A stretch of 64,000 nucleotides of DNA from Odobenus rosmarus divergens (GCF_000321225.1 NW_004451011.1:141710-205709), one strand, 5' to 3'. Numbered from the stretch's first letter, positions 22,120-34,310 are shown. Notes: generated by a model not told the origin, from the sequence alone. Program-made: numbers and translations.

Positions 22120-24960
22120 GGATAAATCTGAACAAATCAATGCTCAGATTTCTTGTATATTAATCCTAATCTATCACCTAATATATAGTCAAATTTCACT
22201 TTTTCGAAGGGAAACTCAGATCTGACCAGGACACATTCTTTCAACAAAGAATTTGGGGTACTACTATAGTTGGCATTCTCAATAGAAATATGTGTTTTGT
22301 AAATAAAAGTAAAGGTTATTCCTGCTGGCAACTGCCATACAATTTCCATCTAGATGATAGTTAAAACATATCTGAGAGAATACAACCAGAAAAGAGGTTT
22401 ATTATTGGTAATGGTAAAAGCTTCGCTATAGGAGAACCAGCCGCACCACTATAATTACAAGAATCAAGAATCAAAACACTGCTTCATTAATTTTTTCCTT
22501 GTGTTTGTTATTTTACTCCGTCAAGACTAATTATACCCCTTCCCATGGATTTTAACAAGCACTGTAGACAGAGTGCTTAGAAAAGCTGCGGTCTATAGGT
22601 GTATCTGCTGCCTCCATTTAGGAAAAAACGTATGTCAAAAACATTATACTGACAAACAAAATTTTCCCAACTAGTGTTTTCTCTTAACAAAAGAGGAAAC
22701 ATGACTACCTCCCAAAAAATGAGAGAAAAATAACTTAAACTTTAATATTTAATAAATACTCTTCATACTTACATACCTCCTTCTCAACAACGAAGAGCTG
22801 TGCATTAACTCAGCCCTCAAAATAATCCGTGATGCCCCTGATGGCCAGGCTTGCCCAAGTTTATAGGATATTTGCCCCATTTTGTATCACAAGATATTGG
22901 CAGAAGACCATGCTGCTGGGATGCAAGGCCATCTCTGAGGAACATGGGAATTCTGGGAGTTCCGGGGCACTGGGGTGTCCTGTATCAGGGCTTCCCAAAC
23001 TTTTCTGGAGAGGAACCTGACTCCCACTAGCAGAAGACAGCCCTGGAGCATTTGGGATGTGCTAACTGCCAAGTGCTTGCAGCAGGCTGAAGCACATGTA
23101 ATGGCCACTCTTTGGTATTTCCAGTAGATTCAACCTCATATAACACCTGGCATGTTCTAGGCAGCACACTAAGCAGCGCTCCAAGCAAAAGGACTTTATG
23201 GCTTCTGCTTTTTTCTAAATTAAGGTTCCATTCCAATTTTACATCCTACAAAGTTATATGTTTAATAGAAAAACAATGTGTCCCACAAATCTTGGAGAAA
23301 AATGCTTAAAATGCTTAAGAGAAGCATTCTGCCCATCTCCCTTCACGGTAGATGGCTTCATACATCCCTCACAGAGATGGCTATATATTCCCAAGGGTAC
23401 AAATACCCTATTTCGAAAATTGCAGGTGACACTCTCCAGGAAGAGGTTTCCGAGGCAAATGGTGGGGGGTGCAAAATAAATGCCTGGCTGACACTCTACT
23501 CTTCCCCAAATCTTCTCTGCAAAATCCTTGCCTTACTAAGGCCCCAAAACATTGTTAGCACTTAATTTTTTCCAGGAGAAATAGTTCTCATAGCACTTGA
23601 CAGAACAATTAACACCTAAGGAAACAAGTTATAAAGCTAGCTTCTGACTTCGCACATACAAAAAGACTACTTTCCTTACTGGAATACTTCCAATTGTAAT
23701 CTGATGCTTCGTTTAATCCAATTTAAAACTGTAATTAAAAATTGTAGCCATGTAGTGCCTCAAATGTGACTCCAACTTTTCCAGTCTTTAGATCCAATCA
23801 CGAAGATACCAGGAGAAAGCTGCATTAGACTTTTTTTTTTCTTCTATGTCTATGAATACATACAGAGAAAGGAAGACATGAACTGAGCCTCTAAACCTCC
23901 ATGGTATATCCTTCAATTCTCTGAAATGTCATTTGTGCAAGAAAGTACCAGACAACCAAGATTTCCTCATGGTCACCCTAACCTACTCAGTGACAGGTAT
24001 AACCTTGATAGGTTTTCTCCCTTTCTCTCTCCCTCTCCTGGCCCTGTATCCTGTTTCCAGCGACAAAGACCAGACTCTGGGCTAATTCATTCATTAAATT
24101 CTTTCTGGGTGCTTTATGTAAGCCTCCTGTCCTAGAGACCAGGGAAATTTTTTTTTTTTTGACAGATTGACAAGAATGACTTTGGTTTTGATGAGATTAA
24201 TGACTACATCTCTAAACACAAAAAACAGAGGAGCTTCTGTCCGGAAAGTTATTTGCCCTAAACCTCTAAAGAAAATTGACAATGCGGTCACTTCCAAGTC
24301 GGCACAATTGATGGACTTTTGAATTTAGGGGGACATCTAAACTCACAATAAGAAAACAAAAACATACAAGTGAACAGTTCACATTTTCTCCTTCGTTGTC
24401 AGATCTAAAAGTTCAGCCTGGCACCAACACAAAGAAGGAATGATTCCATCAGCAGCTTAACAGATGGCAGGCACGAAATGGCTGTAACCTTCTCCGAGAA
24501 TGCTGGCAAATAGCTCCATGGAGTTTAATTTACCAGGATGGGGGCTTCTATTTTCTGCCTGGCACCTCCTGCACAGCAGGCCTGGCCACAGCTTGGGGAG
24601 CTGCATCTTAGGGTCCAGCAGTGCAAGGTCTCAGGGTAACCCTTCGAGACAAGCAAGGGTCTTGAGTTATTATGGCATCCTTCTTCTGCACTGGATTCTG
24701 TTCCAACAAATGCAACTCAAACTTTTGATCACTAACAAAGCGAACTGCACTGGCGGAGTGTTTTTAGGATCGCTTTTCTTCTACTAGCATTTAAGAGACA
24801 CCACAGCACTTTTTTCTTGGACAGTAAATTACATTTTTCTGTAGGCCTAGGGGCAAAATTCACCAAAAGGGAGAGGTCTCATATTGCCAACTCCCTCCTC
24901 CAGCTAGCTACGTAAGCGTTCCCACTTATGGAAGAAGAGACATTATTTCTGAAGGTGGTA
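22120..24960. other. Repeat-poor unique block
   Basis: About 2.8 kb with almost no recognisable mobile DNA; part of 22855-23050 could be an old MER element. Several short open frames occur (22829-23020, 23278-23565, 24500-24787), none with matching splice sites at both ends. It could hold conserved non-coding sequence; nothing shows a function. Confidence 0.4.
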
Positions 24961-24964
24961 GGAA

Positions 24965-25112
24965 TTTCCACGCATGGCTTCAGGATCAGCTGGGGAGCTT
25001 TACACAATCCAGATGCCAGGGCTGTGACCTAGAATCTCTGGAAATGGGACACAAGCATCAGTGTGTTTTAAAGCTACCCAGGGGGTTCCGATCAGCCATC
25101 AGGGTATGCAAG
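24965..25112 (+). mobile_element. MER5-type hAT-Charlie fragment
   Basis: 'ATCAGCTGGGGAGCTTTACA', 'CCAGATGCCAGGGCTGTGAC' and 'CAGTGTGTTTTAAAGCTACC' follow the MER5-group pattern 'TCACCTGGGGAGCTTTAAAA'. Confidence 0.55.
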
Positions 25113-25114
25113 AA

Positions 25115-25795
25115 ATACTGCATTTAAAGTTTTAAAGGTTGCATTTTACATTTCTAGAAATTGTTGCTATAAGTTAATAAAATTTCTATTCTGAGCCCCC
25201 ATCACACCGGGCTTGTCATTGTTAGGATTCCACCTCTCTACCTGCCTCAGTCTCTCCAATGCTTGTGTGAAGGTTCTCTGGAGTTTGCAGGATTACTCCA
25301 CACTAGTTAGCATGCCTCACCCAGACATCAGGGAAACACTACCCTGCAGCCATGAATTCAGGAATGCCCTTGGACCAGGCTGTGATAGTCAGAACAGTCT
25401 GAAAGTAAAAGATGTTTATGCTTGAATATCCTATACCCGGCAAACATTATGTGACGCAAAGTTCCTATGTGGCTCAGAGGAGGAGGTGGTCTCCTGCAGG
25501 GCAGCTCCACCCTTGTACATATAAGGCTGATCCTAGAGAGAACTGGTTATCTTCCAAAAGGTATGATGTGCCCCCTCACTAATTCAGACAGGATCATCCA
25601 CAACCGTGCAATCTGCTGGTAAGGCTTCAGGACCACCAAGCTATCCGTTTATGTGTTGGTGTCTCCACTGCGTGTCCTTGGCTGATTTTTTTCGCCCTTA
25701 AATAAGCAACCATTGTTTGATTTACTCAGGAGGTACATGCATCTGGTCTTACCATCAACTGGTGCCCACCGCTGCCATCTGTCCATAGAATGTCA
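25115..25795. other. Unique sequence, no recognised feature
   Basis: No repeat or exon identified. A 70-codon open frame (25213-25425) lacks splice context. Confidence 0.35.
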
Positions 25796-25799
25796 GTGC

Positions 25800-25897
25800 A
25801 GGCCTCCTAGAAACCCCTGGATCAAGTCAAAACAGAAGGTAAAGCCTGCCTTTTGCTTGAACACAACAGGTGCTCCATAAATGCCGGTTGAACTAAG
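25800..25897 (+). mobile_element. L2 3'-end fragment
   Basis: 'CACAACAGGTGCTCCATAAA' and 'TGCCGGTTGAACTA' match the L2 terminal segment 'GTAGGTGCTCAATAAATG..GTTGAATGA'. Confidence 0.5.
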
Positions 25898-25899
25898 GA

Positions 25900-27410
25900 C
25901 CCAGGCTCTAATAAAAGAAAAACATTGAGAGGGCGTGGACAGGGCATTTTGGAAAAAAGGCACAGAAAGCCACGCCAATTCATCCAAGTGCAAAGCAGAC
26001 AAGTGAAAGGACCTCATGGAACTCCCATGGAAACAAAGTACAAAAAGCAGAGCTGAGCCTCACAACTCAAGCAGCGGCTGTGTGTCCCTCCCTCTGGGGG
26101 ATCACGTGACTCCACGCTGCAGTGTCTGTGTCGCGCTTCATTTCTTCTTTCTTGGCCCATCCCGGACCTTTGCCCCATTAGCACATGGCCCCCTCAGGTC
26201 GCCCAAAGAGGAGCCTCTGCTTATTTCTGGGAGAAAGGTTAACGGCTCACCTTGGGGGAAGCAGGGAGCGAACAACCTACAGTGGGTGTTAACACCCGCA
26301 TGGGGGGCTGCTGTACAGGACGAGGATCATCCCTACTGACGATAAACACAAACTCTGCTGGGTGACGTGATACCCCCCAAGAAACTAAAGATCATGCATA
26401 AGTACTAATCGTAACACCTTTATTTCAGAATGTCTACAGGATTGAATTTCACAGCTATACAACTAATTGATAGGGTACACGGTGAACCAGAAATACTTTT
26501 ATCCTGCACAAAAACGTGGCCTGAGAAATGTTCATTTGAATTTACTTACATTGCACATTATACAACTGTACATATAAAAACACGAACACAGTTGGGGGAG
26601 ACAACGGCTTCTAGATCAAAAGACATCATCTGTAGCAACATCTCACTTACCTTGAGGTCAAAGATTTGACAAGTGTAGTCGAGAAATCAGGAAGCTATAG
26701 GAAAATAGAAAAATCCCATCACCAGATCAATGCAGCAACATTCATTCGTTTTACTTATTCTCAGGAAAGCCCCTCAAAGCCTCACTCAGATCCTGATTAG
26801 TGTTGAGACCTACAGTAGGCAGTGACATGAGTTCCCAACCCCGGACAGAACGAGAGGAAGTTTCCTAGAGGCAGGCGAAGGTATCCACGGCAGAGCTCAA
26901 AGAGCAGAGCCATTCGGTGGAGGGGCTTTAACAAACCCAAAGGGGGCCTGAAGCAATGAAAAACATAAAGGATGACCTTCAAATTTTTTCATTATTTTTA
27001 GTAGATTGTTCACAAAAGCAGGGAAATGTACACTAAGAGTTACAATGTAAATGGCTCAAATAAAGAAAAAAGACGTGTAACTGAAAAGAACAACCTTGAC
27101 TTGTCGACACCGTGTACCCTACAATGTCTGACACATGGGATATTATTACCACACATATACTGCTTATAAAATACACAATTTATATAAAAAGAATACAGCA
27201 CCCTTTTTGTCCACATATGATTGAAACCATAAAAGCCCCTTCATGGTAAAAGCACCTCAATCACATAGGGATAGCCTCAGTCAGCTTATCTCTACATTAA
27301 GAACCTTATATTGTGTCCTGAGCAGTCAATTCTATTGATCAGTGGGCCCAAATGATTGCAAAATCTTTTTACATGAAAGGAGACACAGAAGGCAACGACA
27401 CGGCCCCTTG
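25900..27410. other. Repeat-free block with possible 3'UTR character
   Basis: About 1.5 kb free of recognised repeats and AT-rich in its right half. A minus-strand AATAAA (plus TTTATT) lies at 26419-26424. It could be the 3'UTR or last exon of the minus-strand gene suggested by exons A and B, or plain intergenic DNA. The plus frame 26430-26669 and minus frame 26797-26982 look like chance. Confidence 0.3.
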
Positions 27411-27412
27411 AA

Positions 27413-27601
27413 ATCAGTGTTTCTCAAAATACGATCTGTGGAACAGCACAACTGAATTTCCTGGTGAATTCGCTTTAAAATGTAGATCCCCCAGTCCCAA
27501 GTGAAGTTCCTTGAATCATAATCTCTGGGGGAAGGTCTGGGAGCCTACAGTTTAGCACTCTTCCCCGAGGATTTCTAGTACAAGTAGAAGTGTGGGAATC
27601 A
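27413..27601 (+). mobile_element. MER5A-like hAT-Charlie element
   Basis: Starts 'TCAGTGTTTCTCAAAATACG' and ends 'GTAGAAGTGTGGGAATCAC', as expected from MER5-type inverted ends. The interior 'AATCATAATCTCTGGGGGAA' fits. Confidence 0.6.
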
Positions 27602-27620
27602 CTCTACAAAATCATCGCCT

Positions 27621-27788
27621 TGAAGTGTAGGCTCAGGGGTGCCCGGCTGGCTCAGTTGGTTAAGGGTCTGACTCTTGATCTCAGCTCAGGTCTTGATCTC
27701 AGGGCTGTGAGTTCAAACCCCATGCTGGGCTCCACGCTATGTGTGGAGCCTACTAAAAAAAAAAAAAAAAAAATGAAGTGTAGCCTCA
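27621..27788 (+). mobile_element. Old short SINEC with target-site duplication
   Basis: Body 27636-27773 (GGGTGCCCGGCTGGCTCAG, 'GAGTTCAAACCCCATGCTGG', poly-A tail). A 15-base duplication with one change, TGAAGTGTAGGCTCA / TGAAGTGTAGCCTCA, lies at 27621-27635 and 27774-27788. Confidence 0.9.
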
Positions 27789-27799
27789 GCCACCCAGTC

Positions 27800-28625
27800 A
27801 GGAGGTAACTGGCCAGGCCTATGAATTAACCCCTTCCCACACTTGTTCCTAATATGCCCAGTAAGGCGGTACTACTCCCGGTTTTGACATTTCTAATTAG
27901 TCTTATCACAGGAAAAGGATTCTGACATATAATAAAAATAAACTCTAACAAGCTCTAATTAATTTTAAAAAGAGCATAAGATTTCTAAGCCATATATGTG
28001 GAGTTCAAAGCAATGGATGCCTGCAGAGTGTTTAAGAAAAAATACTGAGTGACCAGAGGATTTCTTGGGAATGAGAAGAAAATACATCTCAAAGCAGTCT
28101 TGTAGGAGAGGCAGAATGCAGCTTACACCCGGAATGGGGAAATGCAAATCTATTAAAAATTGGCTGGGGTGTTTAAGCTAGGCCTTAACACTCTTGAGGG
28201 AGAGACTGAAAACTACTGGCAAACACATTTTGTATGGCCGGCAAAATGTTTTAAACAATGCTGAATTATTGCCAACTTATAAAAACTGGGAGAATTCTTT
28301 TCTTTAAAAAAAATCTGTCTTTTTCTACCAAACTGGTGGAATCACTAGAAAGGCCAGCCACACGGCCACAGTGTGGAGGACCTGGGCAGCAGCTACCCAC
28401 CTTTACAAAGGTGTGCATCCCATCTCCCAGCGGCCACCTGCCCGGTGCCCAGAGCCATTTGCACTGGCCACCCCAGCTCCAGGCAATTAGGGCAAAAATT
28501 CAGCCTCTCCGTGCTTCACTCTTTCTAGTTCTAACAAAAATGCTTGCTACAAAGATCCTTTCCTACTTTAGAAGTGTTGAGAAAGAAATCAGATAAGGTC
28601 TGAAAATCACCTAGAATTCACTCTA
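27800..28625. other. Unique sequence, no recognised feature
   Basis: A 112-codon plus frame (28258-28596) has no splice or promoter context and no recognised domain. It is probably chance in a GC-richer patch. Confidence 0.35.
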
Positions 28626-28629
28626 GCGT

Positions 28630-28805
28630 TCTCATCCCTAGCTGCCTATTGGAACCACCTAGGGAGCTTTAGAAAATACGGACACCGGGTTCCTGCCCCC
28701 GAGATTCTGCTGTATTGCTCTGGGACGTAACCCCGGGCAGCAGCGGGTGGTGCGTAACGCTCCGCAGGTGGTTCTAATGAACACCCAAGGCTGAGGACTC
28801 CTGCC
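28630..28805 (+). mobile_element. MER5-type hAT-Charlie element
   Basis: 'GGAACCACCTAGGGAGCTTT', 'AGATTCTGCTGTATTGCTCT' and 'AGGTGGTTCTAATGAACACC' follow the MER5 pattern. The minus frame 28659-28865 is a shadow of it. Confidence 0.65.
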
Positions 28806-28809
28806 TTCG

Positions 28810-29425
28810 GAGGATGCACGGTGTTGAGTGTGAAGCAATGAGTTCATTCCAATGTCAGCCTCCAAATATGGATTTCTAACCCCTCACCTTTGTGATAATT
28901 TACATCACCTTTTATTTGGTGAAATGGGATATTATTCCAAAAGCCTACCAAATGCCATCTACAAACTGGAAAAGGAAGTCAAAGTGTGTGCTGGTTTCTA
29001 CCACGCCTTTTCCCTCTGACACACCTGAAGGATGAAACTCTAAAAAAATGAGAATTATCCTAAGGGACAAAACTCAAGCAGCTCAAACAGCTCAAACACA
29101 GTAAGAAGCAGCTCACACTGGCAGGCTTGAATGAACAAATAAAATTGTTTTGAAATTCATCACTGCACTAAGTGGAAAAATATTCAAATATTAAAAAAAA
29201 AAAGAACGATTTCCCCAAGTCTTTCCAGTAATGGCCCAATTTTTATCTTAAGCAGATAAATTCCAAATTATTGCCTCTCTTCAAGCTTTCTGTTAGGTAG
29301 TGTGCATTTATATTTTGGCTTCTAATCACGGGAAATGCAAACTACTGTCACCTAATTTTCAAACAGTAATACGACCCTACAATGCATCTGAAAAGTACAT
29401 TTTCAAAATGGGTTCACATAATAAC
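28810..29425. other. Unique sequence, no recognised feature
   Basis: Holds small local repeats such as 'AAGCAGCTCAAACAGCTCAA' at ~29075. No gene signal. Confidence 0.35.
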
Positions 29426-29429
29426 GACT

Positions 29430-29620
29430 TCTACTCTGCAAGAGGTAACATACTGCACTTGATAGACATGATCTCAAATCGGTCCAACAACCTCACGAAG
29501 TTAATCCCATAACCCCGTTGGACAATTAAAAAGAAAGAGCTTCAGAAAGATTAAAAATTATGTACATGATCGATCACTGAGCTAGTGGGCGGCAACACTT
29601 GCACTCAAACACAGGTCTGT
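29430..29620 (-). mobile_element. MIR SINE, diverged
   Basis: 'CAACAACCTCACGAAGTTAA', 'AAGAGCTTCAGAAAGATTAA' and 'GCTAGTGGGCGGCAACACTT' lie in reverse MIR order. Confidence 0.6.
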
Positions 29621-29934
29621 CAAATTCCCACACCTGTGCTTTTCGCACTAAACTCCCCCCCCTTGCCCTTCCGTGTTAAATCATCATGAGACAGAGACAT
29701 GTGCGCCCAGTTCTCCTGCCTTGCCAGTGAAAAACGGAGAGGCTAACGATCTGCTCCACATCTCACGATGCCAGAGTTACACGCTGCCTCCCCGCTCCCC
29801 ATGCCATGTTCTTTCAGAAGACCAGATGACCCAGCTGACATGTTACGTTACAGAATCTATACTGATGGCCCTTAGGTAGTACTTATGGGCAGATATCAAA
29901 TGCTCCCAATTTCTGAGAATCAAACATTGATCTA

Positions 29935-30126
29935 AATATGGCTTAGCTTCAACCCAGGCCTGGTACATTCCTTTCTGTTGTAGGCCAGCCATGCATCAGG
30001 CATCAGCTTCAGCTCCTTTATCTGTCCCAGAATCTTCTCACGAATCCTATGAGCAATGATGCTGATGACATAGGCACATGTACCACTCGCCAGGCCTCTA
30101 GCCTGTCCTTGGCTTCCCTGACACCA
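29935..30126 (-). other. 64-codon open frame, unexplained
   Basis: On the minus strand a frame stays open from just after a TGA (30127-30129) to a TAG (29932-29934). Its middle reads like a charged amphipathic helix (HRIREKILGQIKELKLMPD). It lies just downstream of the possible terminal exon at 30170-30434. No start codon, splice acceptor or known domain was recognised. It could be an exon part, an old pseudogene or chance. Confidence 0.2.
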
Positions 30127-30169
30127 TCACCAGGCAATCAGCAAGACATCCTGAAGAAGGGCAGACGTC

Positions 30170-30434
30170 ACCTTCTATGGGTTTTTTCCTTTATTTGTAA
30201 ATCATAAAGACACTGTGCCATAAAAATCCATCTAGAAGGTCTCATATCCAAGAGGGCCGCTATCTGAGGCAGGCTCCCAGGGGAGGATATCGTTTCACGT
30301 CCTGGCAGGAAGTCCTCCTCTTCTTTAAGCTGCCGACACTGTATCCTGAAGCTTGTATTTGGAAAACTGCACGCGTAGCGATGTGTTATGGCCAAGAAGT
30401 GATTCTCGAGCAAAAGTAGCACAACACAGCCCCC
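30170..30434 (-). other. Candidate 3'-terminal exon C with AATAAA
   Basis: On the minus strand, TTTGCTTTCTGTTGCAG (a good pyrimidine tract and AG) ends just right of 30434. About 240 bases further an AATAAA hexamer (plus TTTATT, 30190-30195) is followed by T/G-richer sequence. If joined to exon B, all of it would be 3'UTR because B ends in a stop. If joined directly to exon A it stays open in phase 0 for 88 codons. Which is right, or whether it is transcribed at all, cannot be told from sequence. Confidence 0.35.
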
Positions 30435-30439
30435 CTGCA

Positions 30440-31470
30440 ACAGAAAGCAAACAGGCTTTATCACCTAATAAACATGTCTCGCCAATCAGTACTTATTTGC
30501 CTCTTTTCTGAAGCAACTCTTAAAAGTCACTTGAATGCTATCACTATGGATAATTCTTGAAGAAACTGCATTTCTGCTTCCTAATGATCTTTGAACAAAG
30601 CTGGCATCTTATTTTATTAAGTCCAGTGACCCAGAGGACCTGGTTCAAAGGGGAGTTATGACAGAGCCAAAGCTGAGGGCTTCATCACTCCAGTGTGAAA
30701 GAACTCTGCCGTGTTATCAAACCTCACCAAGCCCAGTCTCGCAACTGCCAGTGGCAAGAACAAACAGATGTCAGGGCTATTTGTTTTATTCAAAAATGAC
30801 AGGAAATCAAAAATTATCAAATGGATGTGTCAGCTGCAACACCACAAGCATATTGGTTGGTGAGATTTATGTACCTCCATTCTGGCTCATGACAAAATCA
30901 CCTTCTAAGCTTTCTAATATTCAAATGCCCACATACATACACAGGCCAGAGAGAGTTCTGGGGAGTATCTTGAGGACTGGGCACCACATACAAGGTGGTC
31001 ACAATCTATGTGAATTTAAATTATGCAAATCTGAAATGCGGTATGATATAAAAATAGTAAATGTCTCCCTATGCAAATTCATCCAAATCCCACAGAATTT
31101 TTTTTTTAATTAAGAACTGCAAAATTCTCAAACTGGCAAATTGAGTCTGCTGTACACAGCACCTAGACCTCCACCACATCACAGAGCTGCTTTATCTGCT
31201 AAACAAAACGCCTACTTTTCTAGTCCCTTGTGCACGTGCACTGGAACTTCATGAACAATGGTAATGACGACGGTTGCTGCTATTTTAACTTCATTGTTGT
31301 GATAATTTCAATGCTTTTTTAGGCCTTAAAATAGAATCATCCGGGTGGTGAGGTTAGAGCTAATACAGAGAAAATAAACTGTCACACTATTAACCTTGAA
31401 ATACATATCCAATGCCATCTCAAAAAGGCTAAACACCCACCACAAGGCTCCTTGATCATAACTTAGGACG
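30440..31470. other. Unique sequence, intron-like
   Basis: Includes a 151-codon plus frame (30658-31113) without splice sites, domains or repeats that I recognise. Given its A/T-rich end and lack of context I treat it as chance. Confidence 0.35.
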
Positions 31471-31477
31471 GGGCATA

Positions 31478-31705
31478 TGCTCGAACCTAGGGGACAGAAA
31501 GCTTTTCCTTAAAAGACCAGACAGGAAATATTTTAAGCCTTGCAGGAGAGGAGCGCTCTATCACAGCCATTCACTCCGGTGTTGCAGCCCCCCCGTAAGA
31601 AAGCCAGAGACATAGCTGTGTTCCAATAAAACTTTATTTACAAAAGCAGATAGCAGGTTGGATTTGGCCTGAGGGCAACAACTCACTGACCCTTCCTCTA
31701 CAGCC
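31478..31705 (-). mobile_element. hAT-Charlie-type MER element (MER3/MER1-like)
   Basis: 'AAGACCAGACAGGAAATATT', 'TAGCTGTGTTCCAATAAAAC' and 'AGGTTGGATTTGGCCTGAGG' are the reverse complement of the familiar 'GGCCAAATCTGGCCCAC..TTGGAACACAGCCA' non-autonomous transposon. I am unsure of the exact name. Confidence 0.7.
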
Positions 31706-31709
31706 TTAG

Positions 31710-32685
31710 ACCTGATATCTACCCCCTTCCTTTAAATGTGACATTTTATTGCTCATAAAAACATTCTCCCATTTTCCGTAGAGCCAATTTTGAGAAAAGA
31801 AGTTCCATTAAAACAGGCATATTTCAAGCTTACCAAAACTCTAATAATAGTGAAGAAAAAAAAGGGAAGCAATAATCTGGCAAAAACACGGCAGCAACAT
31901 CAAAGCCTTAAAATGTCCTATATCACCTTTTTTACGAAGCTTACATATCTACGTATTTGTCAAAACTCACCAAACTGTACCCTTAAAATTGGTCAATTTA
32001 ATTGTACATAAATAATACTTCAATAAAGTGGATAGTGAAAAAGTGCTTAAAGCCTCGGCAACAGGCTCTACTTTGGATTAGATTTATGTGGTAAGAGTAT
32101 ATATCCGTTATTTCACATTTGCCCCCCTGGGTCATGAATTAAGAGAGCTTGAATTATGTAAATCCTTCAAAACCTTTGTTGCATTAAATGCCCTGAATAC
32201 AACTGTCCCACACTAAACTCCTAGTAGTACCCAGACCTCAACCACTTCACTTGAAAGAGAAGAATAAGTAGCTTTTAGAAACAATGCAAAGCCCCGAGTT
32301 CATGGCTTAGCTTTCAACCACAGTAAAAACAAAACAAATAAACAAACAAAAAGAGCATGGGTAATTTATGACAATAGGTGAAGCTTGTTGAATTTCCTCA
32401 TTTCACTTAAAATCAAAGACACAAGTTGGTGTGTCATCTCTGTTCTTTTCAGTTGTCTTTCCTCCAGTGTGGAGCATGTCAGCATTTAAGCAGAAAAAAA
32501 AAAAAAAAAGTTAAACAGGACGTGGGTGAGATGCTAAAATCAGGGAAAAGCCATACAAGAAAATCATTCCTCTGATTAATCTAAAGACAACAAAATATAT
32601 GACAACAATTTGAGAACTCCAGCTATTAGCTTCCTCAGTGCCCTTGTATTTCATCATCTGTCTCCACTCAGAGACAAGACGTTGT
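31710..32685. other. Unique sequence, no recognised feature
   Basis: No exon or repeat identified apart from short A-runs (32491-32508). Confidence 0.35.
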
Positions 32686-32689
32686 TTAA

Positions 32690-32895
32690 AGCAACTGTTC
32701 TCAGTGTGCACCCTGGACCAGCAGCATCAGCATCACCTGGGACCCTGCTAGAAATACAAATCCTCGGACGGCACCGCAGACCTACTGACTCAGAAACTCT
32801 GAGAGTGGGACCCACCAATCTATGTTTAACAAATCCTCCAGATGATTCTGATATTCAAGGACGTTCCAAATCATTAATTTGAAGTTTGAAAACCA
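32690..32895 (-). mobile_element. MER5A (hAT-Charlie)
   Basis: 'CTGGACCAGCAGCATCAGCA', 'TCACCTGGGACCCTGCTAGA', 'CTGACTCAGAAACTCTGAGA' and 'CCTCCAGATGATTCTGATAT' follow the reverse complement of MER5A over its full length. Confidence 0.85.
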
Positions 32896-33038
32896 ATGTT
32901 TACTTATAAGTGGAGTCCTATCACATTCTCTCATTTAACCTGGAGCTGACCTTAGGAGTAAGATGGAATCCGCACTCAAGTGTGTGAGGTCTAGAGCTAC
33001 TTGGTGAGCCTCACAAAAATGCCTCAAGAATTTTGTTC

Positions 33039-33257
33039 AAAGAACAGAGTAGAGGGCGCCTGGGTGGCTCAGTTGGTTAAGCGACTGCCTTCGGCTCAGG
33101 TCATGATCCTGGAGTCCCGGGATCGAGTCCCACATCGGGCTCCCTGCTCAGCAGGGAGTCTGCTTCTCCCTCTGACCCTCTTCCCTCTCGTGCTCTCTCT
33201 CATTCTCTCTCAAATAAATAAATAAAATCTTTAAAAAAAAAAAAAGAACAGAGTAGA
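33039..33257 (+). mobile_element. SINEC copy with perfect target-site duplication
   Basis: Body 33054-33242 (GGCGCCTGGGTGGCTCAG head, AAATAAATAAATAAAATC tail with poly-A). A perfect 15-base duplication, AAAGAACAGAGTAGA, lies at 33039-33053 and 33243-33257. It looks recent. Confidence 0.95.
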
Positions 33258-33289
33258 TGCAGGAACACAGCATATTTAGATTTTATTTC

Positions 33290-33368
33290 AACATTTTTGA
33301 GCACCTGCCATGTGCTGTGGTTGTGCTAAATGAAATTATCTTATTTAGCCTCCCCAGTCATGAATAAA
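33290..33368 (-). mobile_element. MIR fragment
   Basis: 'TTTTGAGCACCTGCCATGTG' followed by 'AAATTATCTTATTTAGCCTC' matches the 3' part of MIR in reverse. Confidence 0.6.
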
Positions 33369-33369
33369 T

Positions 33370-34305
33370 CTACTCACAGGCCTGGCTAGTGTGTGTTCAA
33401 TGCCGAAGAACTTGTACATAAATGTTCATTTTGCTTCTTCTTTGGTTAATTGTTCTCAAACTGTATTGTATATCACAATTAGAGTCCAAAGTTGCTTCTC
33501 AGATGTTAAAAATCCAAGTCCAATAAATTTGGTAAGAGGCAAATCCATTACACTCATTTATTTTAGGCTCTGGTTCTCTCTTAAATAACTTTGTTCTGTC
33601 CTTTCTACTACAGAGATCATTGTCCTTCATGTAGAAAGTAAAAACTTAAGGAAAAAAAAATTAATTCTAAAACCCCCCTGCTACCTGTGACCCCGACAGC
33701 ATTTGTCCTCAACTAGAGGTGGCAAGTGCCTTTCTGCCATGCTCTATGGACCACACACAGTGCTTGTCACGCACGGCACCCTCACCCAGAGCCCACGAGT
33801 ATTCTCAAGATGTCAGAACCCTTCTCTATAGCGTTTCAGGTATAGCCACTCCCAACCAGTGGAAGTATTGATGACCAATAAAATATATTTATTTCACTGG
33901 CCAATCAAAACATGCCCCTTTCTTGTTTCTCTTTCTGCTTCAAATACAGCTTTTAAACCCCTCCTTTTATTGTTCCCAGAATAAAACTAAGTTTCTGTTA
34001 ATCCTGAACCACACTCTACAAATCTGTGGCACCTTGAGGGTTGCAATCACGCTGGATTGTGCTGAGCAGTTTAAACAATTTGAATGCAGTTGTAACCCAG
34101 CACGTGGTACCAAACTGCTCTGAAAATCAAAGAAACAAAGTAAATGAAGGTGCTGAAGAGATAACAAAACACCTGTGAGACAGTATCCTCTGCCCGTAAC
34201 TGGGAAATGTACAGCATGAGTAGCCCAGGGAGGCTAATGCATAATACAGGGCTTAAAAGCATGAAAACATGGCTGGAGTAAATAATTCTGATTTTGCTTT
34301 CGGTA
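33370..34305. other. Intron-like unique sequence
   Basis: Lies directly downstream (on the minus strand) of candidate exon B. No repeat or further exon recognised. Confidence 0.35.
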
Positions 34306-34310
34306 CTCAC

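Noticed and set aside
30658..31113. 151-codon plus-strand frame
   Set aside because: No splice sites, promoter or recognisable domain; it runs into a T-rich stretch. Judged chance.
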